DNA of 64,000 nt. Origin: DAOUBP01 sp964513075. GTDB lineage: Bacteria > Chloroflexota > Anaerolineae > CG2-30-64-16. The notes under the pieces were generated by a model, which was given only the letters and a program-made list of their open reading frames with translations, did no database searches and was not told the DNA's origin. The position numbers were made by a program, and so were the translations under genes. This document shows positions 50,750-59,363 of the stretch, piece after piece. Position 1 is the first letter of the stretch. Each line of letters opens with the position of its first letter. The DNA is taken from positions 1-64,000 of the forward strand of contig CAZELR010000001.1 of assembly GCA_964513075.1 (NCBI GenBank), written 5' to 3'.

Positions 50750-51730
50750 TCAATGATGTTCTTCGCTGCCGTGTCCTTGGGTCGCCATGCTCATGAAGAC
50801 CACGGCCAGCATCATGAAGACGGCGGCCTGGATGAAGCCCACAAAAAGCTCCAACCCATAGAACGGCAGAGATGCAAAATACGGAATCAAGAAAGCCATT
50901 ACCAGCAACAGCACTTCGCCGGCAAAGACATTGCCGAAAAGACGGAAGGAGAAAGAGAGGAGGCGGGACAGCTCGCTGATTATCTCCAACACGCTTACAA
51001 AGAGGCCGATGATGCCCATCAGCGCGCCTTCTTTGAACCCGCTGAGATCGAAAAACTTCTTGAAGTAGCCGCGTCCCAACGATTGGACGCCGAAGACCTG
51101 CGTCAGCACTACGGCGACAATCGCCAGCGCCAGGGTGAAGTTCAGATCGGAGGATGGCGCGCGCAGGAAGGGGACCACAATGTAACCGGCTGCGTGCTCG
51201 GCGGCCGCTTCGGTGGCGGCTGGGATGCCGGTGAGAATCGCGCCGTGAGCCTCATAGCCGGTCATACCGGCCTCATGCGGCTCTTCCAGCAGGCCGATCG
51301 AGCCAAAGCCGGGCAGGATCCCGCCCCAGTTGGCTGCCAGCACGAACAGAAAGATCGTCGCGGCGACAGGGAAGACCTTAGGCGTCCATTTCCCTGCGAT
51401 TTCCTTGATCAAATCGTACAGCGCCTCAACGATCATCTCCATGAAGTTCTGCACGCCGCTGGGAATCAACTCGCTGGTGTTGGCTTTGTCCAGGTCCTTG
51501 GGCATGCGGCGAGTGGCGCTCCAGGCCAGCCAGATGAGGAGCAACATCACCAGCCAGGCCGTGAGGAGGGCGTTGGTGATCTTGAAGCCGCCGATTGCGA
51601 AGATCGGCTCAGCCGCGAGTGAGATCACCGGGCGCGTAACTTTCAATCCCAACCAGCCCGAGACCACAAACATGGCGACGATCACCAGGATGATCGCCAG
51701 ATTACGGACGGTGAATAGCTTTTTGAGCAC
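50750..51730 (-). CDS. atpB: ATP synthase a subunit
   Basis: The start is a GTG at 51730 that overlaps the last base of the upstream gene's TAG. It has 326 residues, longer than usual because of an external insertion between the first helices (EEPHEAGMTGYEAHGAI...EHAAGYIVVPFLRAP). The essential Arg is in LLSFSFRLFGNVFAGEVLL, and SSDLNFTLALAIV is the other hallmark. It forms the proton path with the c ring. Confidence 0.94.
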   Translation of the reverse strand: MLKKLFTVRNLAIILVIVAMFVVSGWLGLKVTRPVISLAAEPIFAIGGFKITNALLTAWLVMLLLIWLAWSATRRMPKDLDKANTSELIPSGVQNFMEMIVEALYDLIKEIAGKWTPKVFPVAATIFLFVLAANWGGILPGFGSIGLLEEPHEAGMTGYEAHGAILTGIPAATEAAAEHAAGYIVVPFLRAPSSDLNFTLALAIVAVVLTQVFGVQSLGRGYFKKFFDLSGFKEGALMGIIGLFVSVLEIISELSRLLSFSFRLFGNVFAGEVLLLVMAFLIPYFASLPFYGLELFVGFIQAAVFMMLAVVFMSMATQGHGSEEHH

Positions 51731-52005
51731 TATGCTCCATCCTCCTTTCCACGCCCCAGGTGAGAGACGCCCGAATCCTCGGCATTTTGGCCGGTCTTGC
51801 CCAGCGCGTCGATCGCGCGCGTGGCCGTGCGAACAGTGCCAAAGGTGCCGGCAATGATGCCGACCAGGGCGCCGACCAGAATGAAGAGCGGTGCAGTATG
51901 AAAGTGGCGGTCAACCAGAACGCCCAGGCCCAAGGGAACCAACGTGGAGAAAGCCAAAACCCATCCCAGTTGGAGTAACGGGCCCGCTTTGAGGAGATCT
52001 TTCAC
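51730..52005 (-). CDS. AtpI/AtpZ-like ATP synthase assembly protein
   Basis: This small protein has two membrane helices (LLQLGWVLAFSTLVPLGLGVLVD and LFILVGALVGIIAGTFGTVRT) and matches the F1Fo-associated AtpI/AtpZ type by size, layout and position at the head of the operon. The start is uncertain: a GTG at 52005 (91 residues, chosen) or a TTG at 52020 (96 residues); neither has a good ribosome site. It probably assists c-ring assembly or Mg2+ supply. Confidence 0.75.
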   Translation of the reverse strand: MKDLLKAGPLLQLGWVLAFSTLVPLGLGVLVDRHFHTAPLFILVGALVGIIAGTFGTVRTATRAIDALGKTGQNAEDSGVSHLGRGKEDGA

Positions 52006-52045
52006 TGCTCGCCGCCCCAATCATCAGTTCACGATGTGAGAGTAG

Positions 52046-52074
52046 ATTATAGCAAGTTCCCGTTGCGGCTGCAA
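52046..52074 (-). promoter_or_regulatory. Promoter of the ATP synthase operon
   Basis: On the minus strand TTGCAG (52074-52069), a 17-bp spacer and TATAAT (52051-52046) with the TGC extension. It lies about 40 bases before the first atp gene and reads through the entire operon. Confidence 0.8.
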
Positions 52075-52076
52075 AT

Positions 52077-52283
52077 TCAGGCAGTCACATCAGGCGGCTC
52101 GTTGCGGTCCGGTGCATCCTGCGCGGACTGGCGGGTTTTGGGCTTCAATCGGCGGTCCACCGTCACGCCGAGCTTGGCCAATGCCAGCGCGATGCCCCCG
52201 GCCAGCGCCGCCGATCCCACGACTGCCACCAGGAAGAGCAGGCACGCCACCAACCCACCCCCGCACAGGCCGACGGGTTCCAT
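52077..52283 (-). CDS. Small single-span membrane protein
   Basis: The protein has 68 residues and starts behind GGGAGGGA, one base after the stop codon of the AIM24-like gene. It has one hydrophobic segment (residues about 8-38, VACLLFLVAVVGSAALAGGIAL) and a hydrophilic basic/acidic tail. The good ribosome site and tight spacing support a real gene. The function is unknown. Confidence 0.6.
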   Translation of the reverse strand: MEPVGLCGGGLVACLLFLVAVVGSAALAGGIALALAKLGVTVDRRLKPKTRQSAQDAPDRNEPPDVTA

Positions 52284-52284
52284 A

Positions 52285-53037
52285 TTATTGATTCCCTCCC
52301 AGCAACTGCCCCAAGTTGATGTTCAGCCCGCCGCTGGACCCGCCGCCGCCGCCGCTCGTGGCCGGCATGTATTGCAGCACCTTCTGCGCCAGCTTCAGCA
52401 TGGGCATCGTCTGCAGCCACACCTTGCCCGGCCCGCGCAGCGTAGACAGGAACAGCCCCTCGCCTCCCAACAGAATGTTCTTGAACCCGCTCAGCATCGT
52501 AATGTCGAAGTCCACCGTCGGTTGGAACATGGCGACGTGCCCCGTATCCACCTTCAGCACCTGGCCCGGCTGCAAATCGTAGGTCACGATCTCGCCGTCG
52601 AACTCAGCAAATGCGTCGCCCGGCCCGGTGAGTTTTTGCAGGATGAACCCTTCACCGCCGAAAAAGCCCGCGCCCAACCGTTTGCGGAAGTGCATGTCGA
52701 TATCTACCGATTTCTCGGCGCACATGAACGCGTCCTTCTGCAGGATGAGCTGTTCGCCTTCGGCCAGATGGAGCGGGAGCACCTTGCCGGGGAATTCCGA
52801 GGCGAAGGCAACGATCCCGGTGCCGGAATTGACATAGTAATCAGTGATGAACAGCGACTCACCGGCCAGCGCGCGGCGAAACATGCGCCCCACGCCGCCG
52901 CCGGTGTTGGTGTCCATCTCCACGTTGCCGCTCATCCAGCTCATGCCGCCCGACTCGGAGTAGATCTTCACGCCCGGTTCGAGCTGGATCGTCACGACCG
53001 GCAAGGTCGTCCCGTCGATTTTGAATTTCAGCGTCAT
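52285..53037 (-). CDS. AIM24/TIGR00266-family protein
   Basis: The protein has 250 residues and starts behind AGGAGGG. It shows repeated beta blocks: QLEPGVKIYSESGGMSWMSGNVEM, GGVGRMFRRALAGESLFITDY, ARLGAGFFGGEGFILQKLTG-like GAGFFGGEGFILQKLTGPG and GLFLSTLRGPGKVWLQTMPM. It ends with a Gly/Ser-rich segment. The family forms trefoil-like beta structures; its biochemical role is not established. It has tight gene spacing with the small membrane protein downstream and the MFS gene upstream. Confidence 0.9.
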   Translation of the reverse strand: MTLKFKIDGTTLPVVTIQLEPGVKIYSESGGMSWMSGNVEMDTNTGGGVGRMFRRALAGESLFITDYYVNSGTGIVAFASEFPGKVLPLHLAEGEQLILQKDAFMCAEKSVDIDMHFRKRLGAGFFGGEGFILQKLTGPGDAFAEFDGEIVTYDLQPGQVLKVDTGHVAMFQPTVDFDITMLSGFKNILLGGEGLFLSTLRGPGKVWLQTMPMLKLAQKVLQYMPATSGGGGGSSGGLNINLGQLLGGNQ

Positions 53038-53046
53038 CTTGCCCTC

Positions 53047-54276
53047 CTATCCTTGGTGATCACTGTGCGGTTTCCTATCATGCACCCAGAAGACAACACC
53101 CAACAGCCCGACGCCAAACATCAGTGCGGCCAGCAGAAACGGTGCGCGCAGGCCCCATGAGGTGGCCACGACCGCACCGAGCAGCGGTCCGATGGCGTTG
53201 GCGCCCGAGACCGCGCTGGTGTCCAGGCCGAAGACCATTCCCTCGTGCCCCTTCGGCGCCACGTGCGTCAACAGGGCGGTGACGGTCGCCAACGTGCCGC
53301 CCACCGCAAACCCGCTGCACAGTTGCCAAAAGATCAACCAGCGCGCATCGTGTACGAATGCCTGCGGAACGTAGCTGGCGCCGGCCACGGCCGCGCAGGC
53401 GATCAGCAGGCGGCGTTGGCCCAGCCGATCGCTCCAGCCCCCGATGACCGGTGAGCCGATAGCCGATCCTAGCCCTGACACCGCTGAAATGACGCCGGTC
53501 GTGACGCCCACCTGGCCCCCCGCAGGCAGCAGGGTCTGCACAAAGAGCGGCAAAATGGGGTCCAATGCGCGGGTGCCCACCCGTAACAGGATGCGGCTGG
53601 CAAACACGGCCAACAAAGGCCCCGACGCCAACACCAGCTTGACCGCCGGTGCGTAGCCGAAGAATCGGCCGCTGACACGTCCTCTTTGTGCCGCGTCGAC
53701 TGCCGGCCGGAAATCTTCATGCACGAATATCAGGACCAGCACGCCGGAAAGGAACAGCAACGCACCTGTGACCCAGAAGCTCGGCCGATAACCCAACGCA
53801 TCACCGGCTATGCCGCCCAGAAGTGGGCCGAGGGCGACACCCAGGAAAACCGCGGTCTGGAGCGACCCTAGTGCCATCCCGGACCGCTCCCTGGGAGCCG
53901 TGCTGGCGACCAATGTCGTGGTCGCTGCCACAGTGCCGGTGAAGATACCCTGGATGAAACGCAATACCAGCAATTGCTGCACGTTGGTCGCGAAGCCCAT
54001 CAGGCTCAGCACGACGGCTCCGGCAAAGGTCGCTCGCAACACCATCAGTTTGCGTCCGTAGCGGTCGGCCAACGCACCCCAGACGGGAGCCATCAGCGCC
54101 ATGCTCACGGCCTGGGCCGACGTAATGAGGCCCGACCACATGCTGACCTGCTTGACGTCGGTGATCCCCAATTCCTGGATGTAGTATGGCATGAAGGGCA
54201 TGACAAAGGAAAACCCCATCACGGCGATGAATTGGGTGATCCAGACGGTGTAAAGCGTGCGGCGCCATTGCGGCAT
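53047..54276 (-). CDS. Major facilitator superfamily transporter (MdtG/TetA-like)
   Basis: The protein has 409 residues and starts behind AGGA. Twelve membrane helices are apparent, with the DHA1-type motif A GALADRYGRKLMVLRATF near residue 65 and the second-half counterpart GGWSDRLGQRRLLIACA. LGSLQTAVFLGVALGPLLGGI in helix 5 is the antiporter motif. This points to proton-driven drug or metabolite export; the substrate is not evident. It is 9 bases upstream of the AIM24-like gene. Confidence 0.87.
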   Translation of the reverse strand: MPQWRRTLYTVWITQFIAVMGFSFVMPFMPYYIQELGITDVKQVSMWSGLITSAQAVSMALMAPVWGALADRYGRKLMVLRATFAGAVVLSLMGFATNVQQLLVLRFIQGIFTGTVAATTTLVASTAPRERSGMALGSLQTAVFLGVALGPLLGGIAGDALGYRPSFWVTGALLFLSGVLVLIFVHEDFRPAVDAAQRGRVSGRFFGYAPAVKLVLASGPLLAVFASRILLRVGTRALDPILPLFVQTLLPAGGQVGVTTGVISAVSGLGSAIGSPVIGGWSDRLGQRRLLIACAAVAGASYVPQAFVHDARWLIFWQLCSGFAVGGTLATVTALLTHVAPKGHEGMVFGLDTSAVSGANAIGPLLGAVVATSWGLRAPFLLAALMFGVGLLGVVFWVHDRKPHSDHQG

Positions 54277-54302
54277 CGAGCGGCGGTCCTCCTGTTGCGA
54301 GC

Positions 54303-54905
54303 TCAGTCAGGGTAATGGATCCGCCGGCCGCCCCCGCGCGTGCCGCGACGGTGCCCCTGCGATGGTGCTGCCGATGGTGCTGCCGACGACGCCGTCGTAG
54401 ACGCCGTCGTAGACGCATTATCAACCCTGCGCAGCGCCTCAACCGGTACCTCCGCCTTGTTGGTCTCGCCCAGGAACCGGATCAGGATGCGCACCCGTTC
54501 GGCAGGCCCCAGGGGGCCTTGGAAGATGCCGCGCAAGCCCGCCAGCGGCCCCTCCTCGATCACCACGGTGTCGCCGGGCTTGAATCGATGCTGGAGCAGG
54601 CCGCCCGCGGCCTCAATCTCGCGCAGGCCGGTTTCGATGATCTGGATCGCCGCATCGGGCACCACCGCGGGCTTCCCGCTCAACGTGAGGATCCGCCGGA
54701 GGCCGGGGATCCATTGCAGCAGGTCCATATCGATATCTGCCAGGTCGCAGTTTACGAACAGATAGGTTGGAAACAAGGGCGCCAGGCGTCCATCTTTGCG
54801 CGCGGGCAGCAAGGGCAGGAAAGCCTCGAACCCGCGCGCCATCAGCGCTCTGGCGACCTGCGCCTCGGCATTGGGTTTGGTGTAGAGTGCGTACCAGGCC
54901 TTCAT
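54303..54905 (-). CDS. NusG-paralog transcription elongation factor (RfaH/LoaP-like)
   Basis: The protein has 200 residues. The NGN domain starts at the N-terminus (MKAWYALYTKPNAEAQVARAL, PLFPTYLFVNCDL, IPGLRRILTLSGKPAVVP) and a KOW domain follows (FKPGDTVVIEEGPLAGLRGIFQG). Its layout fits a specialised NusG paralog acting on selected operons rather than housekeeping NusG, which normally sits with secE and rplK. The C-terminal 35 residues are a low-complexity Ser/Thr/Ala and Arg/Gly tail encoded by 12-bp tandem repeats (about 54368-54415). The target operon is unknown. Confidence 0.78.
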   Translation of the reverse strand: MKAWYALYTKPNAEAQVARALMARGFEAFLPLLPARKDGRLAPLFPTYLFVNCDLADIDMDLLQWIPGLRRILTLSGKPAVVPDAAIQIIETGLREIEAAGGLLQHRFKPGDTVVIEEGPLAGLRGIFQGPLGPAERVRILIRFLGETNKAEVPVEALRRVDNASTTASTTASSAAPSAAPSQGHRRGTRGGGRRIHYPD

Positions 54906-54921
54906 AGGATGATCGTTGTTT

Positions 54922-56130
54922 TCAACAGGACACGATCTGCCCCGCAGTCACCTGCAAGCGTTGCGCCTGGGCCAGCAGCTCAGGCGTGAAATTGGTCCAG
55001 TCGGTGGTGGTGACCAGCGCCTGGCTGACATCGGCCAGGGCGTCCAGCATCGTGTGCCGGCGGACGGTGTCGAGCTCGGACATCACATCGTCCAGCAGCA
55101 GCAGCGGGCTGTCACCGGTCACATCGCGCATCATCTGCACCTCGGCCAACTTGAGCGCCAGGGCGGCCGTGCGCTGCTGCCCGCGCGAGCCGAAGGCGCG
55201 CAGGTCGCGGCCCTCCACGCCGAACGCCATGTCATCTCGATGCGGGCCAAGCAGCGATGTGCCGCTGGCCACATCGCGGCCATGGGAAGCGCGCAGCTGC
55301 GCGGCCAACCGCTCGGCAATCTGTTCCGGCGGCATGTCCGCGTAAGCCGCTGCCGTCTCAGCCTCTTCCAGCCGGGCAGCCAGCAAACGCAGCGGGTTGG
55401 GACAGGGCAGATAGCTCAGCCGCAGTCGTTCGCCGCCCTCCGTCAGATCGTGGTGGCGCCCGGCCGCCAGGCGGTCCAGCGCGCAGATTGCCAGCGCCCG
55501 GCGATGCAGCAAGGCGCCCCCGTGCCCGGCCAACTGTCCATCCCAGAAGGCCAGTTGGCCGACATCCCCGCCTTCATCGCGCAGGCGTTTAAGCAAAGCA
55601 TTGCGCTGCGCCAGCCCTTTGTTATACTCGGCCAGCGCGCGGCAGTAGGCCGGGTCGATCTGGCACAGCGCGATGTCCAGGTAGCGGCGGCGCTCGGCCG
55701 GCGAGCCGGCCACTAGGCTGATGTCCTCGGGCAGAAAGAGCACCACCCGCAGCCGGCCGATCAGATCCAATGCGCGTTTGGGCGCGCCGTTGATGCGCAC
55801 CTGTTTGCGCACCACCGCCCCATTGGCCTCTGTCATTTTGTTGCGCGCCAGCTCCAACACCAATTCCAACTGCTGCGCCTCCCGGCCTGTGCCGATCTCG
55901 CCGACCAGGCGCGCATAGGGCAGCGTGCTCTCCAGCGCCAGCCAATTGATCAGCTCACGTTCGGCAACCGCGCGTGGGCTGCGCGCGGTCGCCAAAAGAT
56001 GGATCGCTTCCAGCAGGTTGGTCTTACCCTGGGCGTTGAAGCCCTGGAACACCGTCAGGCGTTCGGACAGGTTTAGCTCAAGTCGGGCGTAGTTGCGAAA
56101 GTTGGTGAGAGAGAGGTGGGTAAGTTGCAT
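54922..56130 (-). CDS. recF: DNA replication/repair protein RecF
   Basis: The start is the ATG at 56130, giving 402 residues. RecF hallmarks are MQLTHLSLTNFRNYARLEL, the Walker A GFNAQGKTNLLEAIHLLA (residues about 30-47), the ABC-type signature FGSRGQQRTAALALKLAEV and the Walker B PLLLLDDVMSELD. It loads RecA at gaps with RecO and RecR. It follows dnaN with a gap of about 84 bases that contains a small palindrome (56155-56197). No clear ribosome site precedes the ATG. Confidence 0.93.
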   Translation of the reverse strand: MQLTHLSLTNFRNYARLELNLSERLTVFQGFNAQGKTNLLEAIHLLATARSPRAVAERELINWLALESTLPYARLVGEIGTGREAQQLELVLELARNKMTEANGAVVRKQVRINGAPKRALDLIGRLRVVLFLPEDISLVAGSPAERRRYLDIALCQIDPAYCRALAEYNKGLAQRNALLKRLRDEGGDVGQLAFWDGQLAGHGGALLHRRALAICALDRLAAGRHHDLTEGGERLRLSYLPCPNPLRLLAARLEEAETAAAYADMPPEQIAERLAAQLRASHGRDVASGTSLLGPHRDDMAFGVEGRDLRAFGSRGQQRTAALALKLAEVQMMRDVTGDSPLLLLDDVMSELDTVRRHTMLDALADVSQALVTTTDWTNFTPELLAQAQRLQVTAGQIVSC

Positions 56131-56154
56131 GGTAGGAGTCGGTAGATTGCTCTT

Positions 56155-56197
56155 CGGCAGATTGGCAGATTGCAGCTCTCGGCCTGCCAACCTGCCG
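56155..56197. repeat. Small palindrome between dnaN and recF
   Basis: Arms of 14 bp (CGGCAGATTGGCAG at 56155-56168 and 56184-56197) match at 13 positions. The left side also reads as 8-9-base GGCAGATT repeats, in the style of the other intergenic arrays. Confidence 0.55.
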
Positions 56198-56214
56198 ATT
56201 CACAAATCTATCGC

Positions 56215-57399
56215 TTACCGATTGAGCTGCATCGGCATGATGACGTGCGTGAATTCCTCGGGGCCCGCGCCGACAGGTCGGAACAACCCGGGTCGATCGG
56301 AACGCGTGGTCTCCAGGACGACTTGCGGCGTATCGATCACCGATATGGCCTCGATCAGGTAGCGCACGTTGAAGGCGATCTCCAACGGCGTCCCTTCGAC
56401 CATCGCATCCAGCTCGCTGACGTTATCGCCCGCTTCTGCTGAGGTGGCTTTGATGGTCAACTGGCCCGGCATCGTGTCACTGCCGGGCGCGATGGCGAAC
56501 GCAACGCGATCGGATGCGTCGCGGGCAAACAGGGATGCGACTTTAAGCGCGCGCAGAAACGCGCCGGTGTCCAACACGGTGCGGGTGACATAGTTCTTCG
56601 GCATGATGGCGGTGAAGTCAGGGAATTTGGCGTCGATGAGTTGCGAGACCAGGTCCACCTGGAAGAACGCGCCCTTTTCACCCTCCCCCTTGCCGTAAAG
56701 CCGGAACAGAATCTGGTTGCGGGCTGTTGCCACGGCCAAATCGACCGGTCTGTCGGGATCCGCCTCCCCGCTGATGCGGCTCACCTCGGCCAGAGAGCGC
56801 GCCGGAATGATGATGTTGACGTCGACCGGCGCAGGCGCAGGCAGCACGGTGCGCCGGACCGAGAGACGATAGCCATCGGTGGCAGCCAGGGTCAGGCGTT
56901 CGCCCTCGAACTTGGCCAGCACCCCGGTTAGAGCTGGCCGGCTGGTGTCCTTGGCATCGGCCGCAGCAAAAACCACCTGGTCGATGATTTTGCGCAGGGT
57001 GGCCGGCGGCAGCCCCAGCGCCTGTTCGCCGTCGGCAGTGGGGATCAGGGGAAACTCGCTGGCATCGATGCCTTTGATGTTGGATTCTGACCGGGCGCAC
57101 TTGAGGTGGACGCTCATCGTGCGGACGCTCAGCTCCATATCGATCTTGTCCGGCTGCATCGAGTTGACCCAGTCGGTCAACAACCGCGCCGGCAGGGTGA
57201 TCGCGCCATCGTCTTCTACCTGCGCACCCAGCCAACAACTGACGCCCACCTCCAGATTGGTGGCGGCCAGCTTCAAACGATCCTCATCGCTGCTGAGCAG
57301 GATATTGCTCAGGACGGGGAGCGTGCTTCGGGAAGACACAGCCCGCCCGACGATGGACAGGCCCTTAGCGAGATTTTCTTGGAGGACGGACAAACGCAC
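56215..57399 (-). CDS. dnaN: DNA polymerase III sliding clamp (beta subunit)
   Basis: The protein has 394 residues with a GTG start at 57399, six bases behind AGGAGGT. It has three clamp domains beginning MRLSVLQENLAKGLSIVGRAV, LPPATLRKIIDQVVFAAA and LDTGAFLRALKVASLFA, and ends in HVIMPMQLNR, close to the canonical MPMRL end that lines the protein-binding pocket. It is next to recF as in many origin regions, but dnaA and gyrB are not adjacent here. Confidence 0.95.
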   Translation of the reverse strand: MRLSVLQENLAKGLSIVGRAVSSRSTLPVLSNILLSSDEDRLKLAATNLEVGVSCWLGAQVEDDGAITLPARLLTDWVNSMQPDKIDMELSVRTMSVHLKCARSESNIKGIDASEFPLIPTADGEQALGLPPATLRKIIDQVVFAAADAKDTSRPALTGVLAKFEGERLTLAATDGYRLSVRRTVLPAPAPVDVNIIIPARSLAEVSRISGEADPDRPVDLAVATARNQILFRLYGKGEGEKGAFFQVDLVSQLIDAKFPDFTAIMPKNYVTRTVLDTGAFLRALKVASLFARDASDRVAFAIAPGSDTMPGQLTIKATSAEAGDNVSELDAMVEGTPLEIAFNVRYLIEAISVIDTPQVVLETTRSDRPGLFRPVGAGPEEFTHVIMPMQLNR

Positions 57400-57469
57400 G
57401 GCGGCACCTCCTGGCGTGACATAAGGGTGAGTTCAATGGAGTAATAGTATACCACCGGCTGACATAAAC

Positions 57470-58414
57470 TCAAACTTCTGGATCATAGCGAGACTGCGAT
57501 GCCAAGCTCGCTTCGGGCAACCGCGCGCTGCCGGCTGGGTGATAGTGGATATGCGCCCGGCGCAGCAGGCCGATGCTGTCGTACAGAGCCCGTTCGGCCT
57601 GCGATGCGATGGAGTCTCCGGCCGCGACCGAGAGCGAGCCATCGATTCCGATGGTCAAGTTTATCACGAAGTATGGACCGAAGCGGTGCGCGTAGATCTC
57701 TTCGACGTTTTGAATGCCCGGGATAGCCATGAGAGCTGTCTGGACCTGCGTGGTCAGCTCCTGCCCGGGCACGTCGTCCATCAGATCGGCCGTTGCCTCG
57801 CGCACGATCAGCAGGCCGGTTCTGAGGATCAGCAGCGCCACCAACGCGCCGGCCAACGGATCGACCCAGGGCAATCCGCTGCGTCCCAGGAAGATGCCCA
57901 AGGCTGCGGCTGAAGAGGCGAAGACGTCGTTGCGGTGGTCGTAGGTTAACGCTGAGACAGCCGCGTTGCCGGTTTGTCGGGCGATGCGTTGAGTGACGTT
58001 CAGCAGTCCCAGTTTTAGCGCGACCGTAAAGAGCGCGACCGCCAGCGCGATGAGCGCCGCACCGCCGAAGTCGCCTTGGCCGGTCCACAGGTCGTAGACC
58101 TTGTTGATTGCGTCCCAGAAGATCGTGACCGCCGTGGTGATGACAAACGCACCCACGATGAGTGCGGCAATGCTTTCCAGTTGGCTGTGGCCGTAGGGGT
58201 GTTCGCGGTCGGCCGGCTTGCGGGCCAACTGCATGAATACTCGCACCACGATATAATAGGCGACGTCTGAGGTGGAGTTGATGCCATCGGCCAACAGCGC
58301 AGGGCTGTGACCCACGATGCCGATGGCCGTTTTGAGGATGGCCAACAACGCGTTGGCAGCCAGCCCCAGGTTGACCGCGAAAATGCTGCGCGCTTGCCGA
58401 GTTTTTCCGTCCAT
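57470..58414 (-). CDS. Cation diffusion facilitator (CDF) family metal transporter
   Basis: The chosen start is the ATG at 58414, eight bases behind GAAGG and one base after the upstream stop codon, giving 314 residues; an ATG at 58429 is also in frame but lacks a ribosome site. Six helices are apparent with the CDF metal site motifs SPALLADGINSTSDVAYYI and YDHRNDVFASSAAALG (HxxxD/DxxxD pattern). A cytoplasmic C-terminal domain (VQTALMAIPGIQNVEEIYAHRFGPYFVINLTI) completes the family layout. It exports divalent metals such as Zn2+, Mn2+ or Fe2+. Confidence 0.88.
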   Translation of the reverse strand: MDGKTRQARSIFAVNLGLAANALLAILKTAIGIVGHSPALLADGINSTSDVAYYIVVRVFMQLARKPADREHPYGHSQLESIAALIVGAFVITTAVTIFWDAINKVYDLWTGQGDFGGAALIALAVALFTVALKLGLLNVTQRIARQTGNAAVSALTYDHRNDVFASSAAALGIFLGRSGLPWVDPLAGALVALLILRTGLLIVREATADLMDDVPGQELTTQVQTALMAIPGIQNVEEIYAHRFGPYFVINLTIGIDGSLSVAAGDSIASQAERALYDSIGLLRRAHIHYHPAGSARLPEASLASQSRYDPEV

Positions 58415-58415
58415 C

Positions 58416-59363
58416 TCATGTGCCTTCATCGGCCAGGCAGTCGTCGTGTTCCTGCATCCAGCCGTTATCCAGGCCGGCCGCGTCGAAGGCGTCCAGCGCA
58501 GCTTCGTACTCTTCGGGGGTGATCTTGCGGCCGAGCAGGGGATGGTCCAGCGCTTTGAAGGCCGGGAAGTACTGATCCATCAGGCTGATGTGGACGGCCG
58601 GCGACAGCTCGGTCGCGATCCAGTGCAACACGCCCGGTGTATCAGCCAGGCCGTCCGGCAGCACCAGGTGGCGCACGATCATGCCGCGGCGCGCGATGCC
58701 TTCATCGTCCAGGATCAAGTCATCGCCGACCTGGCGGAAGATCTCGCGCAGCGCAGCCCGATTGTGTTCGGCATAATGCGGGAATCCCGAAAGGCGTTGC
58801 GCCACCGCGTCATCGGTGTACTTGGCGTCCGGCAGCCAGATATCGATCACATTCTCCAGCAGGCGCAGCGTCTCCACCGTCTCGTAGCCGCTGGTGTTGT
58901 AGACCAACGGCAGGTGCAGGCCCTGGGCGGCGGCCACGTCAACGGCGGCCAGGATTTGCGGCACGAAATGGGTGGGCGTGACGAAGTTAATGTTGTGACA
59001 GCCGCGCGTCTGCAGCTCCAGCATCATCGCCGCAAAACGCTCAACACTGACCGTGTTGCCGTGGCGATACTGGCTGATGGGGTAGTTCTGACAGAAGATG
59101 CACTGGCCGGTGCAGCCGGAGAAGAAGATCGTGCCCGACCCGCGCGTTCCGCTGATCGGCGGCTCCTCCCAGTGGTGGACGTTCCATGAAGCGATGACCG
59201 GCTGGCTGCCCATTCCGCACGCGCCCAGGCCGTCGTTCGTGCGATCGACCCCGCATGCGCGCGGGCAGAGGGTGCAGCTCTGGAGCATGGCCTCCGCTGT
59301 TTGCGCCCGCCTTGCCAGCTCGCCCGAACGATGTAGGGCCAAATAGGAGGGAGCGCTATCCAC
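58416..59363 (-). CDS. Radical SAM protein, PflX/COG1313-like
   Basis: The likely start is the GTG at 59363, which overlaps the degV stop codon, giving 315 residues; the frame is open further upstream only as a shadow of degV. An N-terminal cysteine group (CTLCPRACGVDR) precedes the radical SAM cluster motif GCTGQCIFCQNY (CX3CX2C). HNINFVTPTHFVPQIL and IVRHLVLPDGL are conserved family blocks. COG1313 proteins resemble pyruvate formate-lyase activases, but their targets are mostly unknown. The start lacks a strong ribosome site, so coupling to degV translation is likely. Confidence 0.82.
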   Translation of the reverse strand: MDSAPSYLALHRSGELARRAQTAEAMLQSCTLCPRACGVDRTNDGLGACGMGSQPVIASWNVHHWEEPPISGTRGSGTIFFSGCTGQCIFCQNYPISQYRHGNTVSVERFAAMMLELQTRGCHNINFVTPTHFVPQILAAVDVAAAQGLHLPLVYNTSGYETVETLRLLENVIDIWLPDAKYTDDAVAQRLSGFPHYAEHNRAALREIFRQVGDDLILDDEGIARRGMIVRHLVLPDGLADTPGVLHWIATELSPAVHISLMDQYFPAFKALDHPLLGRKITPEEYEAALDAFDAAGLDNGWMQEHDDCLADEGT

